DNA from: Archaeoglobaceae archaeon
Lineage (GTDB): Archaea > Halobacteriota > Archaeoglobi > Archaeoglobales > Archaeoglobaceae
DNA length: 5,434 bases
Assembly: GCA_027016055.1 (NCBI GenBank)
Contig: JALWBF010000003.1
Coordinates: 1-5,434, forward strand
Reading direction: 5' to 3'
Below the pieces are notes generated by a model that saw only the letters and a program-made list of their open reading frames with translations, did not search any database and was not told the DNA's origin. This document shows positions 1 through 4,961 of the stretch, piece by piece. How positions within the stretch are numbered: the first letter of the stretch is position 1; each line of letters starts with the position of its first letter. The position numbers and the translations under genes were made by a program.

Positions 1-1468
1 TGAATATCGTCATCGTCTTTATGTTCTTCGTAACCGGATCTATCTCGGTGATCTCAGCTATTTCCAAGTTCCTTCTAACCTTCCTTCCGCCGACGAACGT
101 CTGGGCTTGAACGCTGACTATGTCCAAAGCTGATATCATGGAACGCGGGACGCTCAGCGGCGGATATTCGAGCCTATGTATCGCAGCTTCAACGGAATCG
201 GCGTGGAAGGTTGAAAGCGTCGTGTGCCCGGTTGACATAGCCTGAAAGAGAGTCTGGGCTTCTCTACCTCTAACCTCTCCGACTATTATGTATTCCGGTC
301 TCTGCCTCAAAGCAGCCTTCAGCAGATCATACATATCTATCTTACCCCTTTCCCCTTCCGTAAAGCTCTCCCTCGTAACCGACGGGATCCAGTTCATATG
401 CGGAAGCTTGAGCTCTCTAGTATCTTCAATCGTAACGATCTTAGCGTTCAGAGGAATGAAAAGAGCTACTGCATTCAGAGAAGTCGTTTTACCGCTCGCA
501 GTTCCGCCGACGAAAAGCATGCTCTTACCGTTTTCTGCTGCAAGCCAAAGGTAAGCCATCTGCTCGGATGAGAAAGTTCCCCACCTGATCAAATCAACCG
601 GAGTTATCAAAATTTCTCTGAACTTTCTTATCGTGAACGTGCTGCCTCTGGTTGTAATATCCTTGCCCAAAGTTAGCTGAATTCTGCTTCCATCAGGCAA
701 AGTTGCATCGACGAGCGGGTTAGATGTGGATATGTGCTTTCCGCTTCTCTGGGCGAGCCTGATCACGAACGAATCAAGTTCCCTCCTATCGAACTTTATG
801 TTAGTCTGCATGTTTCCGTAGTTCCAGTGATAGACGAAGATAGGAATGTTCCAGCCGTCGCAAGATATATCTTCTATGTATGGATCCCTCATTATTCCGT
901 CGATCTTGTAGAAGCCTATGAAATCCCTCCTTATGTAATAGAAGAACTTGTGAAATGTCTGCTTATCAACGTAAAGATCGTATTCCTCAAGAACCTCCTC
1001 GAGAGTCTTCTCGAGTATCCTTTCCTTATCAGCCCTCTTCTTTTCGGAAACCTTGCCGTAAATAAGCTTGTTTCGAACCAATTCCTTAACTTCATAAAGC
1101 AAATACCTCTCGGCTTTGTCTAGCCGGGGTTCGGAGAGGAAGTAGAGGTAATCGTTGGAATCCTTGCTGAAGAGTATGAAAACCTTAGCAAACGGTCTGT
1201 AAACCCAATACTCCTCCACTACATCGTAACCGCTCGGGAAGGATGTATCCAAGAACTCTTCAATAGCCCCATACTTCGCAACTTCCCTAACCTGCTTGAA
1301 CAGTTCGGAAATCTCTTCAACTTCAATCTCTTTAAGAACATCAGTAATATCTTCGAGGATCTTATCAGAAATCTTATCCGGAGCCTTAACTTCGCTAACG
1401 ACCTCTACAAGCTTCTGTTTCGATACCTTCTTTGGCTTGATACGCTTAACCTTGCCCTCCTCAGCCAT
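1..1468 (-). CDS. Type II/IV secretion system ATPase (archaeal GspE/FlaI/TadA family), C-terminus off the window
   Basis: Cytoplasmic hexameric ATPase that would power assembly of a type IV pilus-like or secretion structure. 489 codons are visible; the C-terminus lies left of base 1. A charged, Lys-rich N-terminus (about residues 1-60) leads into an N-terminal domain, then the family block beginning IEDISCDG (about 198-209) and the block ending TFTIRKF (about 266-286). The P-loop GGTASGKT is at 321-328, the Asp box TIEDTREL at 346-353, Walker B with YIIVGE and Glu398, and the His box GHTTLSTFH at 414-422. All core catalytic motifs are intact. I chose ATG 1468 because GAGGG sits six bases upstream; an in-frame ATG at 1474 lies too close to that site. 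It follows the membrane protein gene by 17-18 bases, so the two are probably co-transcribed. The visible part has no N-glycosylation sequon, as expected for a cytoplasmic protein. Family assignment is firm; whether it serves a pilus or a secretion pseudopilus cannot be told. Confidence 0.95.
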   Translation of the reverse strand, partial: MAEEGKVKRIKPKKVSKQKLVEVVSEVKAPDKISDKILEDITDVLKEIEVEEISELFKQVREVAKYGAIEEFLDTSFPSGYDVVEEYWVYRPFAKVFILFSKDSNDYLYFLSEPRLDKAERYLLYEVKELVRNKLIYGKVSEKKRADKERILEKTLEEVLEEYDLYVDKQTFHKFFYYIRRDFIGFYKIDGIMRDPYIEDISCDGWNIPIFVYHWNYGNMQTNIKFDRRELDSFVIRLAQRSGKHISTSNPLVDATLPDGSRIQLTLGKDITTRGSTFTIRKFREILITPVDLIRWGTFSSEQMAYLWLAAENGKSMLFVGGTASGKTTSLNAVALFIPLNAKIVTIEDTRELKLPHMNWIPSVTRESFTEGERGKIDMYDLLKAALRQRPEYIIVGEVRGREAQTLFQAMSTGHTTLSTFHADSVEAAIHRLEYPPLSVPRSMISALDIVSVQAQTFVGGRKVRRNLEIAEITEIDPVTKNIKTMTIF

Positions 1469-1474
1469 ACCCAT

Positions 1475-1479
1475 CCCTC
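1475..1479 (-). promoter_or_regulatory. Shine-Dalgarno site of the ATPase gene
   Basis: GAGGG on the minus strand, six bases before ATG 1468. It decides between two in-frame ATGs (1474 and 1468) in favour of 1468. Confidence 0.6.
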
Positions 1480-1486
1480 ATTACAA

Positions 1487-1960
1487 TTATAATGTCGGGC
1501 TCTTCAACTTTTCTGTAATTTCAGTTTTATTCCTAATAATCTTTTTTGCTATCCTTCTCGCACTCCTACCATCTACGGGTCTGTTAGACTTTATATAGAT
1601 AAAGCCGTTTTCAAGTTTTACAAAAGTTTCGCATTTATCGGATTCGACTATGATTCTGTCAGCGTATGGAAACACGTAAAACGGGTCGACCAAAGAATCC
1701 TTTCCCGTCGTGTATATTATCTCACCGAAACCGTCGGCTATTACAATTTCGTCGAACTTTCTTTCTCCCTTTTCTTCCTCCTCTTCAATTTCTTCAAATT
1801 CTTCAAGCTCCTCCTCAACTTCCGCAAGAACACCCTTCCTCTTCAAATCCTTAAGCCTGACTACCTTGATCTCGTATTCGCCCTCCTTCCTCCTTCTCAC
1901 GACCAATACGATTATCGTGACAATCAGAATGATTAGGATGACCAGCAACGGGACATTCAT
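1487..1960 (-). CDS. Membrane-anchored protein with acidic linker and small C-terminal domain, possibly roadblock-like
   Basis: A 157-residue protein that I do not recognise as a named family. Residues 3-21 form a purely aliphatic transmembrane helix followed directly by RRRK, which by the positive-inside rule puts the rest in the cytoplasm. Residues 47-67 are almost all Glu (charged linker or coiled coil). Residues about 69-150 look like a compact alpha/beta domain: two strands joined by an ADGFGE turn, further strands, then a basic helix near SARRIAKKI. That order recalls roadblock/LC7 proteins (weak inference). ATG 1960 is chosen over an in-frame TTG at 2032: the TTG form would place a charged segment before the helix and run through the promoter region, whereas 1960 fits a leaderless transcript. 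It is the first gene of the ATPase operon, which suggests an adaptor, anchor or regulator of the motor. It has one Asn-X-Thr site (NKT), expected to be unused in the cytoplasm. Confidence 0.8.
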   Translation of the reverse strand: MNVPLLVILIILIVTIIVLVVRRRKEGEYEIKVVRLKDLKRKGVLAEVEEELEEFEEIEEEEEKGERKFDEIVIADGFGEIIYTTGKDSLVDPFYVFPYADRIIVESDKCETFVKLENGFIYIKSNRPVDGRSARRIAKKIIRNKTEITEKLKSPTL

Positions 1961-1996
1961 ATCGAACGGGTATTTCAAAACTTTATTTATTATTTG
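1961..1996 (-). promoter_or_regulatory. Leftward promoter of the membrane protein-ATPase operon
   Basis: Read on the minus strand, an AT-rich TATA-like run (ATAAATAA, about 1984-1991) lies roughly 25 bases before ATG 1960. No Shine-Dalgarno match precedes that ATG. The spacing fits an archaeal promoter giving a leaderless transcript. Inferred from spacing and composition only. Confidence 0.5.
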
Positions 1997-2004
1997 CTCT
2001 TCGA

Positions 2005-2042
2005 TGCAAAGCTTTATGTTCTTTAAAAGCAAAAGTTGTTAT
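2005..2042 (+). promoter_or_regulatory. Rightward promoter of the pilin-like operon
   Basis: GCAAAG followed by CTTTATGT (about 2012-2019) resembles a BRE plus TATA element, centred about 27 bases before GTG 2043. No Shine-Dalgarno site precedes the GTG, so a leaderless transcript is likely. A second TATA-like CTTTAAAAG lies at 2021-2029, but it would put the start of transcription inside the gene. Confidence 0.45.
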
Positions 2043-2747
2043 GTGAATTCGAAGGGTCAGATGAGCGTCGATCTGCTGATAGCTGTAGCTATAATGGTTA
2101 TGTCGATAACCATGGCGTCGTATTACATCATCTCAGCTTTCGTTCCATACTCGAGCAGGGATATCGATCTTCAGGCTTCCGCATACAGGGTAGCGATGAT
2201 ACTCAGCGAGGACGGTGGGCTTTGGGTATCCGGTGCCAAGCCCAATCTTTTACTCGAATCGGATTGGGCAAAGCACATAGAATCGAGTCCAAACGCCAGC
2301 GAGATCAAATCATGCTTAAGGAGGATCGGACTTGCAAACACATCCACAACGTATCTAACCGAGCTTAGCTACGAAGTTAGAATTCCGTGCTACCTGAACG
2401 AAACGAAGGTTATGCTCTTCTTCAATAGAAGTCTGTGGGAAAAAGTATACGGCAAAGATTGGAGGGACAAATTGGCAACACTGATAGGGCTAAACTCAAC
2501 TATAAAACATTATTGCTACAACGTATCTTTATGCTATATGAACGGAACGGTTGTAAATTCGAAGATCGGCAAGTTGTGGATAGGATACCCCATTTATACG
2601 TATAGGAACGGTAAAAAAATTTTCATTCCTCAAGAATTCGGAAAATTTGAGAGAATTGTCGTAATTGATAGAAATTACAATCCGAACGTAAATACATCTC
2701 AGGATCTTATAAAATCGTTAAGGAGACTCGTAGTTTACGTGTGGTGA
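2043..2747 (+). CDS. Pilin-like protein 1 with class III signal peptide and four-cysteine ectodomain
   Basis: A 234-residue exported subunit. The leader MNSKG precedes the predicted prepilin-peptidase cut, giving a mature start QMSVD; Asp at mature position 5 stands in for the usual Glu. A hydrophobic helix follows (about residues 11-35), then a soluble ectodomain. That domain has four cysteines (91, 116, 158, 164), enough for two disulfides, and eight Asn-X-Ser/Thr sequons (84, 99, 119, 128, 151, 160, 167, 217). It ends in a hydrophobic strand, LVVYVW. The start is GTG 2043: the reading frame stays open upstream, but only this codon places the MN(S/K)(K/R)GQ leader shared with the next two genes at the N-terminus. 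It heads the operon and is followed by the next gene after five bases. The region after about 2480 is richer in A+T. It resembles the haloarchaeal DUF7287-type pilin-like proteins from memory; not verified. Confidence 0.85.
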   Translation: MNSKGQMSVDLLIAVAIMVMSITMASYYIISAFVPYSSRDIDLQASAYRVAMILSEDGGLWVSGAKPNLLLESDWAKHIESSPNASEIKSCLRRIGLANTSTTYLTELSYEVRIPCYLNETKVMLFFNRSLWEKVYGKDWRDKLATLIGLNSTIKHYCYNVSLCYMNGTVVNSKIGKLWIGYPIYTYRNGKKIFIPQEFGKFERIVVIDRNYNPNVNTSQDLIKSLRRLVVYVW

Positions 2748-2748
2748 T
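2743..2748 (+). promoter_or_regulatory. Shine-Dalgarno site of pilin-like protein 2
   Basis: GGTGAT, a perfect match to the archaeal 16S tail complement, four bases before ATG 2753 and overlapping the stop of the upstream gene. It favours ATG 2753 over ATG 2747 and the GTGs at 2741/2744. Confidence 0.65.
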
Positions 2749-2752
2749 GAAC

Positions 2753-3211
2753 ATGAACAAAAAAGGACAGATGTATACACTCGAAGCTCTGCTGGCATCC
2801 CTTATAATTTTCGGAGTAGTCATATTCGCCATCAACGCATCCCCCCAATTCGGAACTGAGACGAAGGAGTTTACCAAATTGCAGTTGAAGAAATACGCGG
2901 ACGACATTCTGGAGATTTTAGATTTGGAAAAATCAACACAAAATTTAGCACATAAGAGTTTGCTGAGTATGTGGATTGAAAATAACAATGTTACAGGATT
3001 TAAAAACTGCTTTAGTAGGATTAGTAAATATTTAAGGAGATATCTCTCTATAATGCTAAGAGTTGAAGTTCTATATCCAAATGGAACCATAAAGCCGGGA
3101 TTCGTTTACGGGCCACCACCGCCGGAAGGGGCGGTTTCAAGCTTCAGAGTCGTCCCGGTTTCGGTTCCGCCTTACGCTTACGAAGTCAGGTTATACCTCT
3201 GGTATGTGTGA
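2753..3211 (+). CDS. Pilin-like protein 2 with class III signal peptide (DUF7288-like)
   Basis: A 152-residue exported subunit. Leader MNKKG, predicted mature start QMYTLEALLA with an acidic residue at mature position 6, and a hydrophobic helix to about residue 28. A charged amphipathic segment follows (about 37-62), then an ectodomain with one Cys (86), sequons at 29, 79 and 110, a Pro run GPPPPEG (120-126) and a C-terminal strand EVRLYLWYV. The YTLEA start, the length and the Trp-containing last strand recall haloarchaeal DUF7288 proteins (recalled, not searched). The start is set by GGTGAT four bases upstream; longer in-frame starts at 2741-2747 would add up to four residues. Base composition changes sharply inside the gene: 2941-3060 is 28% GC and 3101-3180 is 60% GC (hand count). 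Confidence 0.87.
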   Translation: MNKKGQMYTLEALLASLIIFGVVIFAINASPQFGTETKEFTKLQLKKYADDILEILDLEKSTQNLAHKSLLSMWIENNNVTGFKNCFSRISKYLRRYLSIMLRVEVLYPNGTIKPGFVYGPPPPEGAVSSFRVVPVSVPPYAYEVRLYLWYV

Positions 3212-3215
3212 GGTG
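3210..3215 (+). promoter_or_regulatory. Shine-Dalgarno site of pilin-like protein 3
   Basis: GAGGTG, five bases before ATG 3221, overlapping the last two bases of the preceding stop codon; suggests coupled translation. Confidence 0.6.
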
Positions 3216-3220
3216 GTTCT

Positions 3221-3586
3221 ATGAACAGCAGAGGTCAGCTCCTACTGCTTTCGGGAATTCTTATTGCTATGAGCGTAGCGTTGATTACGCTTTATTTAAC
3301 AACGGCTTCGATTTCGGGTTACAGGGTTTCTTATTCTCCATGGGATCTACCTTACTACGAGATGAGGTCGAGTGTTTACGAAGCCACGAGGGCTATAAAA
3401 CTATATAGAAATTCGAATGACATTTTGGAATTCTATCAAAATATGTCGAAGATCTACGCCAGACACGGGTACTTCCTAGTCGTGAACGCTACGCCTATCG
3501 GTAGTAGCCTATACAAACTAAATCTAACGTTCGAAACAGATAGAGTTAAGCTGGAGGTAGAGAAGTATGTTCCGATTTACCGATAA
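3221..3586 (+). CDS. Pilin-like protein 3, small subunit with a non-acidic leader helix
   Basis: A 121-residue exported protein. Leader MNSRG, predicted mature start QLLLLSGIL, and a hydrophobic helix to about residue 30. The first 30 mature residues contain no Asp or Glu, so the usual position-5 Glu is missing. In type IV pili and type II pseudopili that Glu aligns subunits in the filament, and its absence is typical of a tip or minor subunit such as bacterial GspK (analogy only). The ectodomain is short, Tyr-rich, has sequons at 74, 90 and 101, and no Cys. It overlaps the next gene by 20 bases, with that gene's ribosome site inside it. It may be related to haloarchaeal DUF7261-type proteins (recalled, unverified). 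Confidence 0.82.
   Translation: MNSRGQLLLLSGILIAMSVALITLYLTTASISGYRVSYSPWDLPYYEMRSSVYEATRAIKLYRNSNDILEFYQNMSKIYARHGYFLVVNATPIGSSLYKLNLTFETDRVKLEVEKYVPIYR
3553..3558 (+). promoter_or_regulatory. Shine-Dalgarno site of pilin-like protein 4, inside gene 3
   Basis: GGAGGT, eight bases before ATG 3567 and entirely within the coding region of the preceding gene. It supports the 20-base overlap as real and indicates translational coupling. Confidence 0.65.
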
Positions 3587-3995
3587 AAGGGGAGTCTCAT
3601 CCCTACTCTTCGTAATAATGACCTTAGCCGCTTTCATCATGTTCATATCTACGCTTCAATTGTATAACGTGATGACCGATGCTCCAAAGAAGATAGTTAT
3701 TAGGCATCAATTTGACGATATCGGAAACATACTCGCGAACGATGTTGTTGAAATAGTTCTCTCCCTTCCTCACGGTGGAAGAATAGAATACACGGAAAAA
3801 CTGCCGGTAGATGTGGCTGGGCAGGGATACTGGATAGAACTGAACTCGAGCAAGGAATCCGTTAACGTTTCAACTTTCGGATATACGGCAAGGTATATAA
3901 TAGGCGGAATCAAATATGAGATAAACATGAGTTCGAGCATAAACGCCACATCAAGCGGTGGTAAAATCACAATTCGGGCGAGTAGGCTTATATAA
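3567..3995 (+). CDS. Pilin-like protein 4, minor subunit with an RGVSS leader
   Basis: A 142-residue exported protein. The basic leader ends in DKRG, with a predicted cut before VSSLLFVIM; the hydrophobic helix runs to about residue 33. There is no acidic residue near mature position 5, so it is a second candidate minor subunit. After the helix a basic patch (PKKIVIRH) is followed by an amphipathic helix and then strands, including a LPHGG...LPVDVAGQGYWIEL region. Four sequons (NSS, NVS, NMS, NAT) cluster in the C-terminal half, and there is no Cys. The start is backed by GGAGGT eight bases upstream. It overlaps gene 3 by 20 bases and shares one base (TAATG) with gene 5. Possibly related to haloarchaeal DUF7266/DUF7284-type proteins (recalled, low certainty). 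Confidence 0.82.
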   Translation: MFRFTDKRGVSSLLFVIMTLAAFIMFISTLQLYNVMTDAPKKIVIRHQFDDIGNILANDVVEIVLSLPHGGRIEYTEKLPVDVAGQGYWIELNSSKESVNVSTFGYTARYIIGGIKYEINMSSSINATSSGGKITIRASRLI

Positions 3996-4816
3996 TGGGG
4001 GTGTCCGAGCTGAAAAGCAAAGCGGTTTCGGAAGTTCTTGGATACCTGTTGGTTCTATCTATCGTAGTTGCCACCATCACGGTCATCTATGCTGCCGGCA
4101 TGCCGGCGATAAGAAGTCAGGAGGATATAGCCGTATTTAGAAGCATGGAGAATACTTTTTACGTTCTGCAGAACGTTGAAAGATTGGTTGCATACAACAT
4201 AACTCCGGAAAAATCAGTTAGTGTTAGAGCTGAAGGAGGATCAATTGCAGTTATTCCAGATTGGGGTATTTTATCTATTTATATAGATAAATCAGGTAAA
4301 CCGTTTAATAGATCCTATCCCTACGGTTCTATAATATATCTAAGCAACAATGGTAAAGGACTAATACTTGATAACGGAGTCATACTTGAAGCATACGGAA
4401 ACACAGTTTACCCCGCACTCTCAAATTCTATTCGAAACGGTAATAGACTACTGATATATCCGAGGATATTTAGGGAAGGTAACAATATATACATTAGTCT
4501 AATTAATTTAAAAAGTTTAAAAAGTAACATTAGTTTTTCTGGGCAGAAAATGTTAATATTTAAGAATAATAAAACTATTTTAATACATAATACATCTGTA
4601 AATTACATAAAAATCAGAATTAACATCATTAAGGCTTCTAACTTTGGCTGGAACAATACTCAAATTACAGAATTATGGTTAAATAGTCTTGAGTATGCTT
4701 TAAATGGGACAATTAAAAAGTGGAAAAAGTCACAGGATTGGATAGTCATAAATCCTCCAAAGGGTAAAAATCTAAATGTGACGATTGCCATCTATAACGT
4801 AACGGTCTCGGGCTAA
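3995..4816 (+). CDS. Pilin-like protein 5, largest subunit, with an archaeal pilin N-terminal motif (DUF7289-like)
   Basis: A 273-residue exported protein. The leader ends ELKSKA, followed by VSEVLGYLLVL, the classic archaeal type IV pilin N-terminus with Glu at mature position 3; the helix runs to about residue 34. Next comes an amphipathic helix (about 41-63), then a long predicted beta-rich ectodomain with no Cys and nine Asn-X-Ser/Thr sequons. The motif around MENTFYVLQNVERL, followed by a GGSIAV strand, resembles haloarchaeal DUF7289 proteins (recalled, unverified). The start ATG shares one base with the preceding stop (TAATG); no strong Shine-Dalgarno site is seen, so translation is probably coupled. 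Composition shifts inside the gene: 4001-4080 is about 48% GC, 4501-4620 only about 17% (hand count). This suggests a rapidly changing or recombined surface domain. Its size makes it a candidate adhesin-like or tip subunit. Confidence 0.85.
   Translation: MGVSELKSKAVSEVLGYLLVLSIVVATITVIYAAGMPAIRSQEDIAVFRSMENTFYVLQNVERLVAYNITPEKSVSVRAEGGSIAVIPDWGILSIYIDKSGKPFNRSYPYGSIIYLSNNGKGLILDNGVILEAYGNTVYPALSNSIRNGNRLLIYPRIFREGNNIYISLINLKSLKSNISFSGQKMLIFKNNKTILIHNTSVNYIKIRINIIKASNFGWNNTQITELWLNSLEYALNGTIKKWKKSQDWIVINPPKGKNLNVTIAIYNVTVSG
4094..4107. repeat. 14-bp perfect palindrome inside gene 5
   Basis: GCCGGCATGCCGGC equals its own reverse complement. It lies in the codons just after the hydrophobic helix of pilin-like protein 5 (Ala-Gly-Met-Pro-Ala). 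It may be chance arising from Ala/Gly/Pro codons; no function is claimed. Confidence 0.4.
4270..4291. repeat. AT-rich inverted repeat inside gene 5
   Basis: Arms TTTATCTAT (4270-4278) and ATAGATAAA (4283-4291) around a TTAT loop: nine perfect pairs at the start of the AT-rich part of gene 5. The structure is visible; a role in mRNA folding is speculative. Confidence 0.35.
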
Positions 4817-4820
4817 AGAA

Positions 4821-4826
4821 GGTGAT
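4821..4826 (+). promoter_or_regulatory. Shine-Dalgarno site of the zinc-ribbon gene
   Basis: GGTGAT, three bases before ATG 4830, in the 13-base gap after gene 5. It supports this very short gene as translated. Confidence 0.65.
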
Positions 4827-4829
4827 AAA

Positions 4830-4958
4830 ATGGAGGAGCTACCGCGGGATAAGGTCTATTTCCAATGTAATACTTGCGGATACGTATTTCAGGAGGATCC
4901 GTTCAAGTTTCCGATAGTTTGTCCGATGTGCGGAAGCGAGGATGTAGTAAAAATCTGA
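4830..4958 (+). CDS. 42-residue zinc-ribbon protein
   Basis: A tiny protein with two CxxC knuckles: CNTCG at Cys13/Cys16 and CPMCG at Cys31/Cys34. The spacing of 14 residues between knuckles and the GY..F segment after the first are typical of rubredoxin-like zinc ribbons. Four Cys would bind one zinc (or iron) ion. It has no signal peptide or membrane helix, so it is probably cytoplasmic. GGTGAT three bases before the ATG and a 13-base gap from pilin-like gene 5 put it at the end of the pilin operon transcript. Its link to the pilin system is not evident from sequence: it could be a regulator, a metal-binding helper, or an unrelated passenger. The stop lies three bases from the stop of the convergent gene. 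Confidence 0.85.
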   Translation: MEELPRDKVYFQCNTCGYVFQEDPFKFPIVCPMCGSEDVVKI

Positions 4959-4961
4959 TCA

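Noticed and set aside
288..1598. Several open frames on the plus strand across the ATPase gene
   Set aside because: They are antisense shadows of a gene with intact Walker and Asp/His box motifs; none has a ribosome site or recognisable motif.
1961..2032. Longer start (TTG 2032) for the membrane-anchored protein
   Set aside because: It would add 24 residues including a charged segment before the membrane helix, use a weak start codon, and run through the TATA-like element placed correctly for ATG 1960.
1710..2042. Possible N-terminal extension of the first pilin-like gene, open for 111 codons upstream of GTG 2043
   Set aside because: It runs antisense to the membrane-anchored protein gene, is a Ser/Pro/Phe-rich translation of the complement of Glu codons, and would bury the signal peptide in the middle of the protein.
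2707..3090. Minus-strand open frame across pilin-like gene 2
   Set aside because: Antisense to a gene with a clear class III signal peptide and ribosome site; no family features.
1590..4291. Identical 14-mer TTTATATAGATAAA at 1590-1603 and 4278-4291
   Set aside because: Low-complexity AT sequence in two unrelated coding regions; most likely chance.
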